This document shows positions 15,481-22,648 of a DNA stretch of 64,000 bases, in pieces. The number at the start of each line of letters is the position of its first letter. Within the stretch, counting starts at the first letter, position 1. The stretch is from Arcticibacter tournemirensis (lineage in GTDB: Bacteria > Bacteroidota > Bacteroidia > Sphingobacteriales > Sphingobacteriaceae), in contig NZ_VFPL01000001.1 in NCBI RefSeq assembly GCF_006716645.1, positions 1,426,001 to 1,490,000 on the forward strand. Reading direction: 5' to 3'. Made by a program: the position numbers and the translations under genes. Under the pieces are notes generated by a model. That model was given only the letters and a program-made list of their open reading frames with translations, was not told the DNA's origin and did not search any database.

Positions 15481-17244
15481 GGGTGTCCAAAAAGGCACCC
15501 TCTTCTTTTTACAGCAATGTTGAGTTTTCCAGATTCTTAGCAATAGCTTTTCAATTTATGCTTAAGGAGTTGATTGCTGGATTAGATTCCGTTGATATTG
15601 ATTTGTAATGAAAACACGGGTTGATTTAACAGGCCTTTTTATGTTGCTTTTGCAGCCATTTTTCTTAAGTTATGTGCTATAGCAGCCAATCCGAACTCGA
15701 CATTTACTTTAGGGAGTGTACGCAGCCTGAACCGATTGAACCGATTATTGCTTTTTAGTTGACCAAATACCGCTTCTGGCTCTATTGCCCTGTTCTTTCT
15801 GAGCCTGATGCCTTCTTCACTCAACAGCTTTTGCTTTACTTTTTCCTTGAAAGCCCTCAAGGTATGATTGACCTCAATTTTACGGTCCTCATCGCCCTTA
15901 TAACACATTTCTCTAAGCGGGCAGCCTTCGCAACTGTCGGTTTTATAATAGCTCACCTTAGATTGATAGCCCAGCTCTGAGAGGCGCTCAGATTCACCTA
16001 TTTTGAGCATATGCTTCCCTGCCGGACAAATAAAGTAATCCCCTTGCACATCGTAAGGCAGGTTTGATGCATGATATACATTCTTTTTAAAGCCGCGTTT
16101 TTGTTCTTTATGGAAGTAATTATACTTGACAAAAGCCTCAATCTCATTATCCTCCATCCACTTATAATTCTGCTCGCTTCCATAGCCCGAGTCTGCCACT
16201 ACTTTCTTTGATTGTTTATGGTAATGGGCTTTGAACTGCTCCAGATGAAGGGATAAGGTGGCCGTATCCCCGGCACGCTGGTGAATGGAAAAGTTGGTAA
16301 TAAACTGGTTTTCGGTACTGATCTGGGTATTATAAGCCGGTTTAAGCTGGCCATTTTTCATGTGGTCTTCCTTCATCCGCATGAAAGTGGCATCCGCATC
16401 AGTCTTGCTGTAGCTATTGCGTGTACCTAAAGTCTCCAGTTGTTCCTCGTATTTCTTCAGCCGGGGAAGTGCATCTTTTTCAAGCTCCCTAACCGCTTTT
16501 TTCCGTGGTTTGTTCAGCTCGGCCAAACGATCGTTCAGTTCGTCTATCCGGCTCTTGAGCTCCGCTGAACTTACAGGGGTGTTCTGTTTTACAGGCGAGG
16601 AAAGTTCAGCTTTATCCTGCTTTGTAGAACTGTCTATATCACCAAGTATCTGGGTTATCTTATCTTCCAACTTTGCTTTATTCTTCTCTGTGGAGCCCTT
16701 CCACACAAAGGTATAGCGGTTTGAGGCCGATTCCAGTTTGGTGCCATCCACATACTGGATATCAAGGCTGACATAGCCAAGATCAGCCATCAAACGGACC
16801 AGCTCTGCAAAAAGGTGATGGATCTTGTCCTTTAGCCGTTTACCACGAAAATCATTAATGGTGCGAAAATCAGGGGTACTGTTGCCGGATAGCCACATGA
16901 AATGAATATTCTCCTGTAGCGCCTGGGCCATCTTACGACATGAGTAGATATTGCAGAAGTAACTGTAGAAAAGTACTTTAATCAGCATCCTGGGATGGAA
17001 ACTGCTAGTGCCACCGCCTTTATATCCCGAAAGAATATCATCGATATTGAGTGAATCAACAACCTGGTTAACAGTACGAACAGGATGATCTGATGGAATC
17101 CCATCCCCTATATTTGAAGGAAAAAGCACAACCTGCTGGGAGGTTAATGACTTAAAATGTAAATTTGATCTTGTTTTCATTAGCACCATTAATTTACGAA
17201 TTAATGGGAAAACAAAAAAGGGTGTCCTACCTTTTTGGACATCC
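15481..17244 (-). mobile_element. IS1182-family insertion sequence
   Basis: Terminal inverted repeats GGGTGTCCAAAAAGG (15481-15495) and the complement of GGATGTCCAAAAAGG (17230-17244) match at 14 of 15 positions. Each end also contains a second copy of part of the motif, giving hairpin-like ends. One transposase gene lies inside. I see no direct target duplication in the flanks (GATGA on the left, CGGCA on the right). The element ends 28 bases before the XRE regulator gene and may have replaced its promoter. Confidence 0.8.
15639..17180 (-). CDS. IS1182-family transposase
   Basis: About 513 residues from MKTRSNLHFKSLTSQQ; upstream in-frame codons run past the terminal repeat, so I place the start at 17180 (17189 is the alternative). 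Features: N-terminal DUF772-like region with SGYKGGGTSSFHPRML, VDGTKLESASNRYTF (first Asp), KKVVADSGYGSEQNY (second Asp), a zinc-like cluster CEGCPLREMC, and EAVFGQLKSNNRFNRFR (Glu). It appears intact. Confidence 0.88.
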   Translation of the reverse strand: MKTRSNLHFKSLTSQQVVLFPSNIGDGIPSDHPVRTVNQVVDSLNIDDILSGYKGGGTSSFHPRMLIKVLFYSYFCNIYSCRKMAQALQENIHFMWLSGNSTPDFRTINDFRGKRLKDKIHHLFAELVRLMADLGYVSLDIQYVDGTKLESASNRYTFVWKGSTEKNKAKLEDKITQILGDIDSSTKQDKAELSSPVKQNTPVSSAELKSRIDELNDRLAELNKPRKKAVRELEKDALPRLKKYEEQLETLGTRNSYSKTDADATFMRMKEDHMKNGQLKPAYNTQISTENQFITNFSIHQRAGDTATLSLHLEQFKAHYHKQSKKVVADSGYGSEQNYKWMEDNEIEAFVKYNYFHKEQKRGFKKNVYHASNLPYDVQGDYFICPAGKHMLKIGESERLSELGYQSKVSYYKTDSCEGCPLREMCYKGDEDRKIEVNHTLRAFKEKVKQKLLSEEGIRLRKNRAIEPEAVFGQLKSNNRFNRFRLRTLPKVNVEFGLAAIAHNLRKMAAKAT

Positions 17245-17271
17245 CGGCAATTTCTATTGCACTTTCGCTGG

Positions 17272-17508
17272 GTGAAGAAAGTCCGCAATGAACAAATTAT
17301 AAAAGCGCTTGGGCAGCGGGTACGAGACTTGCGCAGCGACAAAAAGCTATCAATGGAAAAACTGGCCGAATTATCGGGTATCGATTACCGCCAATTGTCT
17401 TATATCGAACTCGGTCAGACTGATGCCAGCCTGAGTACCTTATATGCGTTGTGCAACGGTCTGAATATATCATTGACTGAACTTATGGACATCAACACGC
17501 TGAAATAA
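17272..17508 (+). CDS. XRE-family transcriptional regulator
   Basis: A 78-residue Cro/C1-type helix-turn-helix protein: IIKALGQRVRDLRSDKKLSM, EKLAELSGIDYRQLSYIELG, then QTDASLSTLYALCNGLNISL. It probably starts at the GTG 17272 (MKKVRNEQ); no ATG lies upstream before the insertion sequence end. Short XRE regulators of this type are common at the regulatory end of Bacteroidota mobile elements. The IS1182 element directly upstream may now drive or silence it. Confidence 0.75.
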   Translation: MKKVRNEQIIKALGQRVRDLRSDKKLSMEKLAELSGIDYRQLSYIELGQTDASLSTLYALCNGLNISLTELMDINTLK

Positions 17509-17565
17509 CTAATTATTTCTGTAAGGCAAAAACCGCTTTCAATCCCACAATAATCCCATTTCTTA

Positions 17566-17597
17566 ACAGGGGGTGACCGTCAAACGTCATCCCCTGT
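17566..17597. terminator. Strong 12-bp stem-loop after the XRE gene
   Basis: ACAGGGGGTGAC (17566-17577) pairs along its full length with GTCATCCCCTGT (17586-17597), one G-U pair, around an 8-base loop. There is no U tract. It could be a terminator of another type, an operator or a structured 5' leader for the following gene. Confidence 0.45.
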
Positions 17598-17673
17598 CCC
17601 TGTTTTGGTCTGCCCCTAAATTCTTGCTTTGTCCCGGAAATGATAGTTAAACCAATATTTTAAGGAAAGCAAA

Positions 17674-17952
17674 ATGAAGCTGAAAGACCTGGTACACCTG
17701 TTAAAAAATGCTGCTGAACAAGGCGCCTCGAATGCCCTTGCAGAAAGCGGACAATTACAGGACCAGCTCACCAAAGCCGAAGCCTACCGGCTGTATGGCC
17801 GGGGCAATGTGGACCGCTGGATCAGCGAGGGCCTAATCAGCCCGGCCACACCCAAAGGCGACCATTCCCGAAAATGCCTGGACCGGAACAAACTGGAAGC
17901 TGTTGCAGCATCCAGCAACCGGATCACCTACCTGCCTGCGGCAGAAAGGTGA
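17674..17952 (+). CDS. Small HTH/excisionase-like DNA-binding protein (first copy)
   Basis: A 92-residue protein. KAEAYRLYGRGNVDRWISEG and LISPATPKGDHSRKC resemble a winged helix of the MerR/excisionase type, where the YGRxNVxRWIxEGLI helix would contact DNA. It is a paralogue of the product at 18256 (shared LTKAEAYRLYGRGNVDRW versus LNKSEAFRLYGRKNIEHW). Genes of this kind sit ahead of primase-like genes in Bacteroidota conjugative elements. The exact role, excision or replication control, is inferred. Confidence 0.6.
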   Translation: MKLKDLVHLLKNAAEQGASNALAESGQLQDQLTKAEAYRLYGRGNVDRWISEGLISPATPKGDHSRKCLDRNKLEAVAASSNRITYLPAAER

Positions 17953-18255
17953 ATATATCGTTTCCGTCAGGTCTTTGACGTACGGGGATGAGGCATTATC
18001 CTGCGAACAGCGGGAAATTTTGCGAAGGTGAGGTTAAGTACCGCACCCGTTTCAGGCTGCTTATGCGGTTCTGTGCCGGGTAAGGTCAAGCACCAACAAC
18101 TGAAAGCGCATTGGCAGGCGAAGGCCCGTATCGTAGGATACGACGCAGGTAGTCCCGAACTTATAAACCGGCAAAAGCGGATTGCACCGGGTTCGTTGCC
18201 CGTTGCCGGTTCCAATCAGGCAATTTCTTTTTGCCATCCCAATATCCCCTAAAGC
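17953..18255 (+). ncRNA. Noncoding block with nested stem-loops (candidate structured RNA or cis site)
   Basis: About 300 bases between two paralogous HTH genes with no convincing gene, although one frame is open from 18028. It contains the hairpin CGTATC-GTAG-GATACG (18127-18142) and a longer stem CCGGCAA (18168-18174) with TTGCCGG (18203-18209) enclosing GGG-CCC pairing. Composition stays GC-rich like the coding neighbours, unlike ordinary spacers here. It could be a structured RNA, a site for the HTH proteins, or the wreck of a small gene. Transcription has not been shown. Confidence 0.3.
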
Positions 18256-18543
18256 ATGAACATATTACTGACCAGTCACCAGCTCGGCCTGCTCTTACGG
18301 GACGCCGCGGAAATGGGGGCCAAACTTGCCCTTTCCAAAACAGGCAGGCTCAAACCCTACCTGAACAAATCGGAGGCTTTCCGGCTTTATGGCCGCAAGA
18401 ACATTGAACACTGGATTGACAGGGGCCTCATCACATCGCGCAAGGACGGTGACCACTCGGCCGCCTGGCGCATTGACCGCATGGAGGCCGAAGCCATCCG
18501 CAAATCACTGAACGCTATGCTCCATTTTTCAAACCACTACTAA
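18256..18543 (+). CDS. Small HTH/excisionase-like DNA-binding protein (second copy)
   Basis: A 95-residue paralogue of the protein at 17674: LLLRDAAEMGAKLALSKTGR, then LNKSEAFRLYGRKNIEHWID and RGLITSRKDGDHSAAWRIDR. The predicted helix-turn-helix lies at residues 35-60. It precedes the first primase-like gene by 12 bases, suggesting cotranscription. Two such proteins in a row may act as a pair or be a duplication with divergence. Confidence 0.6.
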   Translation: MNILLTSHQLGLLLRDAAEMGAKLALSKTGRLKPYLNKSEAFRLYGRKNIEHWIDRGLITSRKDGDHSAAWRIDRMEAEAIRKSLNAMLHFSNHY

Positions 18544-18555
18544 ATAAATACGACT

Positions 18556-19368
18556 ATGATAACATCATTCTTAAATGCCGGTTCCATCCGGGAACGGGTA
18601 CCACTAAGCATGCTTTTGTCCCGGCTGGGTTACCAGCCTGCCAAAAGCTCCGGCGATGAACAGTTATACCTGAATGTATTAAGGAATGCTGAAACCAGCC
18701 CGACCTTTGCCATCAATACACAGCTCGGTGTGTGGTTCGACCGTCTGACAAAGAAAAGCGGTGATCTCGTTGATTTTGGGTTGGCCTACTGGCCGGGCCT
18801 CAGTTCGGATCAGGTGCTGGAAAAGATCAGCCAGCTTTGTGCCTGTTCCCAGGGCGCACCTGCCGGGGATACCAGTCACCGGGCAGGGAGAAAAAGAAGG
18901 GCAATTAAAATTCCCTATTATCATATCGCCGAAACACGGCCCCTGGGCTGTAACCCGGAGATCACCGCTTACCTGCAATCCCAGGGTATCTGGGAAATTT
19001 CAATCGGACAACTGAAAGAGGTCTATTACTACGTCGTTGATGAAAAACAACGGCGCAAGGATTTTTTTGCCGCTGGCTGGCAAAATGAGAACGGCGGCTG
19101 GGAGGTCAGGAGCCGGAACTTTGCAGGCTGCCTGGGCCGCAAAGGCATGACCTTTATACCGGGTGATGAAAACCGTCTGGCCCTTTTCAGGGACTATATC
19201 AGTTACCTCAGCTGGAAATATGCAAACCGGGCTTCAACCGACAGCATCCTGGTCATGAACGCCCCCGAATTTTTGCCTGCCGCCAAAAGCAGGGCCGCAA
19301 AGTTCGCGGAAGTCGCCGACTTCTTTGGCCAGCAGCACCCCGAAGAACACCCTTTCTCTGCCATCTAA
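18556..19368 (+). CDS. Primase-like protein, degenerate paralogue lacking the C-terminal Toprim acidic pair
   Basis: A 270-residue protein aligned throughout with the product at 19398: VPLSMLLSRLGYQPAKSSGD, LGVWFDRLTKKSGDLVDFGL, AYWPGL, then FFAAGWQNENGGWEVRSRNF and LALFRDYISYLSWKY. The family combines a CHC2-like N-terminal fold (zinc ligands not evident) with a Toprim domain. Where the paralogue has VFEGYMDYLS and FDNDDPGRK, this one has LFRDYISYLS and ends without a DxD motif, so the active site looks lost. It may be a regulatory or structural partner of the second primase. Confidence 0.55.
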   Translation: MITSFLNAGSIRERVPLSMLLSRLGYQPAKSSGDEQLYLNVLRNAETSPTFAINTQLGVWFDRLTKKSGDLVDFGLAYWPGLSSDQVLEKISQLCACSQGAPAGDTSHRAGRKRRAIKIPYYHIAETRPLGCNPEITAYLQSQGIWEISIGQLKEVYYYVVDEKQRRKDFFAAGWQNENGGWEVRSRNFAGCLGRKGMTFIPGDENRLALFRDYISYLSWKYANRASTDSILVMNAPEFLPAAKSRAAKFAEVADFFGQQHPEEHPFSAI

Positions 19369-19397
19369 AAACCAATTCTCAACCAAATTGATTTGCC

Positions 19398-20381
19398 ATG
19401 CCTAAATATGTAGATGTTTCCACGCTGGCAGATATTTCTATCGTGGATTTCCTGGCCCGCCTGGGCCATCATCCGGTGAGAAAGACCGGGAAAGAACACT
19501 TTTATCACAGTATGCTGCGTGATACAAAAAAAGATACACCCTCTTTTACGGTATGGGATGCAGGGCATTGCTGGAAAGATTGGGGCGGGGCCAATGCAAC
19601 AGGAATTTTTAAAGGCGGTATTGTACAGCTGGGCATCGCTTACTGGCCGGGTTTATCCTTTGTTGAGGTGCTGAATAAGATACAGAAAGTTTGCGATATG
19701 GATACCGCACTGATCCCGGAATACGTCCCACCTAAAAAGTATGCGCCAGATCCTGAAAAAGGAACCTTTGAATGGAACCTGGTTAACGTTCGGGAACTTG
19801 GCAGTAATTTCGTGCTTAGCCAGTACCTGCATTCAAGAGGGCTTTTTGATATAGCCAAAAACCAGCAGGTAAAGGAAGTTTATTACAACCGTGCAAATAG
19901 TCCTGAAAATGCGCCGGTATATTATGCGGTTGGCTGGCAGAATGAACACGGTGCCTGGGAGTTTTCCAATGCAAAGGGTTTTAAAAGCTGCATAGGCCCC
20001 AAAGGTATCTCACTGATCCCAGGCGATACGCATCACGTTGCCGTATTCGAGGGTTACATGGATTACCTGAGCTGGCAGAAATTACACTCGGAGACAAGGC
20101 CAACGGTTATCGTTCTGAACGCCATCACCATGCTGGGGTATGCCCTGGAAAGGATCAGGAGCTTCCAGACAGTAGATGTTTATTTTGACAATGACGACCC
20201 AGGAAGAAAATGTACGGGGTTATTACTAAAAGAAATACCACATGCTGTTGACCGCTCTTATGAGTACCAGGGTTATAACGACTATAACGATAAATTGAAG
20301 GCTGATTTGCAAAATCCAGACCACCCGGCCCAGGGACCACTGGCAGAAATGTTAAATCATTCAACCGGCCGGAAACGGTAG
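19398..20381 (+). CDS. Toprim-domain DNA primase-like protein
   Basis: A 327-residue protein. The N-terminal part (TKKDTPSFTVWDAGHCWKDW, then GGIVQLGIAYWPGLSF) is CHC2-primase-like; the C-terminal Toprim domain shows VAVFEGYMDYLS (catalytic Glu) and VDVYFDNDDPGRKC (the DxD pair). It would synthesise RNA primers or act in a related nucleic-acid reaction during element replication or establishment. It is preceded by its degenerate paralogue and followed by the long structured noncoding region, a position that suits a role at the transfer or replication origin. Confidence 0.7.
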   Translation: MPKYVDVSTLADISIVDFLARLGHHPVRKTGKEHFYHSMLRDTKKDTPSFTVWDAGHCWKDWGGANATGIFKGGIVQLGIAYWPGLSFVEVLNKIQKVCDMDTALIPEYVPPKKYAPDPEKGTFEWNLVNVRELGSNFVLSQYLHSRGLFDIAKNQQVKEVYYNRANSPENAPVYYAVGWQNEHGAWEFSNAKGFKSCIGPKGISLIPGDTHHVAVFEGYMDYLSWQKLHSETRPTVIVLNAITMLGYALERIRSFQTVDVYFDNDDPGRKCTGLLLKEIPHAVDRSYEYQGYNDYNDKLKADLQNPDHPAQGPLAEMLNHSTGRKR

Positions 20382-20880
20382 TCTGTACCCCGTTCAGCTA
20401 TTTATCTGTACAGCTATAAACTATCCGGCTTAACAGATGGCTGTTTAGTTAATTAAGTATTCATCCTTATATATAATGCTATGAATATTCATCTATACCT
20501 ACAGGCAATTATTTATACGCCTGTTTATCCGTCTATATGGATAGCTGTATGTATAGTCAAACTGCTATGCCTTTATCTGTCTGTATGGATATACAGCTAT
20601 CCGATTATCTATATGCCTGTTTATCCGTTTATCTGAACAAGCGGTTAGTTGCATAAGCAGCTATACGGCTATTTGAATAGCCGTTTATTCAGGCATACAA
20701 CTATCCCAATAATTACCTGTCGGGATATTGGTATAGTTGGCTAAACCTGTATATGACAGCACAGGTTGCTATCTATATGGCTATCTGTCTGCACGACTCC
20801 TACAATACGCCTAAATTCAGGGTATTTATCCCGTTTTTCTCCTGAACGGTATAAGCACCCTTTTTTGTTTTGTATTCTGC
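20382..20880. repeat. AT-rich noncoding region dense in degenerate repeats and palindromes (oriT/origin candidate)
   Basis: About 500 bases without a credible gene, built from recurring words such as GCTAT, TATCTGT, CTATCC and GCCTGTTTATCCGT (near 20519 and 20612). Clear inverted repeats: ACAGGC 20501-20506 with GCCTGT 20519-20524; ACGGCTATT-TG-AATAGCCGT at 20665-20684, perfect; AACTATCCCAATA 20699-20711 with TATTGGTATAGTT 20726-20738, one mismatch; AACCTGT with ACAGGTT near 20745-20768. It lies between a primase gene and the mobilisation genes. Such a layout suits an origin of transfer or replication with protein-binding repeats, but no nick site is known. Confidence 0.5.
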
Positions 20881-20984
20881 AAGTTGTGTTTTTGTCCGTA
20901 CAGCCCGCCTCCGGCTGGGCTGACCGACAAAAACGAACTTGCCTCAGCCTTGCCTAACCCCGCTGGGGAAAGGCAAGACTAAGG
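20881..20984. promoter_or_regulatory. Two tandem long stem-loops upstream of the methyltransferase and mobilisation genes
   Basis: First stem-loop, 20881-20940: AAGTT, TTTTTGTC and CAGCCC with GCC pair with GGC, GGGCTG, GACAAAAA and AACTT, with small symmetric bulges and a TCC loop. Second stem-loop, 20942-20984: CCT-c-AG-c-CTTGCCT-aa-CCCC pairs with GGGG-aa-AGGCAAG-a-CT-a-AGG around GCT. A third pairing, AAAAAAGG with CCTTTTTT, follows near 20988-21012. The fully symmetric design is unlike ordinary spacers. These may be relaxosome binding sites at oriT, or attenuators controlling the operon that begins at 21083. Confidence 0.6.
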
Positions 20985-21082
20985 AAGAAAAAAGGTCGCA
21001 ACTCCCTTTTTTTCCGGCAAAGCGGTCATACCACCGCCCATAAAGCACCCGCCCATTTCAATTTTTAACCCTTAAAAATTTA

Positions 21083-22153
21083 ATGTATGCTATTCAGCTA
21101 TCCAGTGATGACCAAAGTCATCAGGGCCTTTCTGTGCCCTCATTTTCCCGCCAGTTACCCCGGCTTAAACAGTTTATCCCCCGGCACAGCCTATGCTTAG
21201 ACACGGCAGCCTATTTAGCGGCATCGGCGGTTTTGACATCGCCGCTGCCTGGATGGGATGGCAAAATATTTTCTCCTGCGAAAGAAATCCTTTCTGCCAG
21301 ACCATACTACAACATTACTGGCCAAACACTCATCATTATGACGACATCTTTCAATTCAGCGCAGCTCAGTTTAGGGGACACGTTGACATCATCAGCGGGG
21401 GATTTCCCTGCCAGCCATTCAGCCAGGCCGGAAAGCGAAAGGGCAAAGCGGATGACCGCTACCTCTTCCCGGAGGCTTGCCGAATTATTACAGAAGCAAG
21501 GCCAGAGTGGATCGTTCTTGAAAACGTTGCTGGCCTGTTCAGCATTCTCGAACCAGACAGTTTATCTGAAATGGAAATTAAAGCGGTTGAGCTTTTTTGT
21601 CAGGACGGTGACCACGGGGCGGACAGTACCATTATCCGGCTCCAGCGCAGAGTTATCGGAAGCATCATTTCAGAGATCGGTGCCGCAGGATATGTATTAC
21701 CGCAGCTTAAAGACGGCACACCAGTCGTTCTGTGTATTCCGGCTGCTGCCCTTAACGCCCCGCACCAAAGGGACCGGGTCTGGTTTGTTGCCCACGCCGA
21801 CGGCGACCGAGATCAGCAACATCGGGACTACGACCGCCCAGGTCAAACAGGGCCGCGAACTGGCCGACCGCAAGAACGACAAGGGAACCGGCGGGCAGGT
21901 ATCCCTGACGGATTTTCTGATCTACTACACGCTACAGGCACAATCGACACCATATCCACCGGCACCGGAAAATATGCCAGTCTCCATATTGGATCGCCTG
22001 ATCCGCATCCTGCCCACAGCGGAACAGACTGGCAGCACACGGTTCCCGGCTGGGAAGCATGGCCAGCTGAACCCCCGTTTTGTGGCGGAAATGATGGGCT
22101 TCCCGCCGAACTGGACGGAATTACCTTTTCTGCCTGGCGTGGGGAAAGTGTGA
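21083..22153 (+). CDS. Second long reading frame overlapping the methyltransferase gene
   Basis: A 356-codon frame with an ATG 110 bases upstream of the methyltransferase start and a stop inside that gene. Several stretches look like a real protein family seen in phage and mobile DNA beside methylases: GQSGSFLKTLLACSAFS, then VYLKWKLKR; LLPLTPRTKGTGSGLLPTPT; and LNPRFVAEMMGFPPNWTELP near the C-terminus. The same bases encode conserved methyltransferase sequence in another frame, for example NDGLPAELDGITF opposite MMGFPPNWTELPF. Either both proteins are made, or one frame is an evolutionary ghost of the other. Resemblance is from memory and needs a search. Confidence 0.4.
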   Translation: MYAIQLSSDDQSHQGLSVPSFSRQLPRLKQFIPRHSLCLDTAAYLAASAVLTSPLPGWDGKIFSPAKEILSARPYYNITGQTLIIMTTSFNSAQLSLGDTLTSSAGDFPASHSARPESERAKRMTATSSRRLAELLQKQGQSGSFLKTLLACSAFSNQTVYLKWKLKRLSFFVRTVTTGRTVPLSGSSAELSEASFQRSVPQDMYYRSLKTAHQSFCVFRLLPLTPRTKGTGSGLLPTPTATEISNIGTTTAQVKQGRELADRKNDKGTGGQVSLTDFLIYYTLQAQSTPYPPAPENMPVSILDRLIRILPTAEQTGSTRFPAGKHGQLNPRFVAEMMGFPPNWTELPFLPGVGKV

Positions 22154-22233
22154 AGGCTTACGGCAATGCCATTGTCCCGCAGGTCGCCCTGGAAATCTTC
22201 CGCGCCATCCAGGCCGTTAACCGGCAGCTTTAA
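21193..22233 (+). CDS. DNA (cytosine-5-)-methyltransferase
   Basis: A 346-residue C5-methyltransferase: motif I LFSGIGGFDIAA (residues 7-18), motif IV GGFPCQPFSQAGKRKGK with catalytic Cys near 74, motif VI WIVLENVAGL, motif VIII APHQRDRVWFVAHADG and motif X GNAIVPQVALEIF at the end. Residues about 215-290 are the variable recognition region. No restriction partner is adjacent, so it is an orphan, as usual in conjugative elements, where it may mask the element from host restriction. It stands 11 bases before the mobC-like gene. Almost the whole gene is overlapped by a second long frame. Confidence 0.85.
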   Translation: MLRHGSLFSGIGGFDIAAAWMGWQNIFSCERNPFCQTILQHYWPNTHHYDDIFQFSAAQFRGHVDIISGGFPCQPFSQAGKRKGKADDRYLFPEACRIITEARPEWIVLENVAGLFSILEPDSLSEMEIKAVELFCQDGDHGADSTIIRLQRRVIGSIISEIGAAGYVLPQLKDGTPVVLCIPAAALNAPHQRDRVWFVAHADGDRDQQHRDYDRPGQTGPRTGRPQERQGNRRAGIPDGFSDLLHATGTIDTISTGTGKYASLHIGSPDPHPAHSGTDWQHTVPGWEAWPAEPPFCGGNDGLPAELDGITFSAWRGESVKAYGNAIVPQVALEIFRAIQAVNRQL

Positions 22234-22244
22234 ATTCATTTCTT

Positions 22245-22646
22245 ATGGGGAACAGCAAAGTATCCAAAGACAGGCTTTCCGCACCGAAAATACGCCGTTT
22301 TGAATTAAGGCTTAGCGAACAGGAATTACTGCAATTCCTGGAACTGGAAAAATCCCTGTGTATCAGCCGCGCCGATATTGTGCGTATCCGGGTATTGAAA
22401 AACTCGGCTAACCTGCTGGTGAACGCCAAAGCGCTGATGAAACAGCTGGACACCATCGGGGCCGAACTTGGCAGGTCGGGCAATAACATCAACCAGCTGG
22501 CAAGGCATGCCAACATACTTCACAAACAGGGCCTGCTGAATCAAAGTGTAACGACTGAATTTAACGACCTGCTGGGCAAATACATCGCTGTGCAGCAGGA
22601 ACTGGAAAAAGTGATCCGGCAGATCATCCGCCAAATGAAAGGTTAA
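22245..22646 (+). CDS. Relaxosome accessory protein, MobC/MobA-like
   Basis: A 133-residue basic protein with a ribbon-helix-helix-like start (APKIRRFELRLSEQELLQFL) and the mobilisation signature IGAELGRSGNNINQLARHAN, followed by a coiled-coil-like helix. It belongs to the bacterial mobilisation protein family that binds oriT and helps the relaxase nick. Its stop is two bases before the relaxase start. The candidate oriT lies upstream at 20382-20984. Confidence 0.8.
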   Translation: MGNSKVSKDRLSAPKIRRFELRLSEQELLQFLELEKSLCISRADIVRIRVLKNSANLLVNAKALMKQLDTIGAELGRSGNNINQLARHANILHKQGLLNQSVTTEFNDLLGKYIAVQQELEKVIRQIIRQMKG

Positions 22647-22648
22647 CC

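Noticed and set aside
15357-15608. Open frame on the plus strand spanning the left end of the IS1182 element
   Set aside because: It crosses the terminal repeat, runs antisense to a more credible small gene and shows no recognisable protein.
20766-20957. 63-codon frame within the stem-loop region
   Set aside because: Its codons coincide with the inverted repeats, and it has no protein-like pattern.
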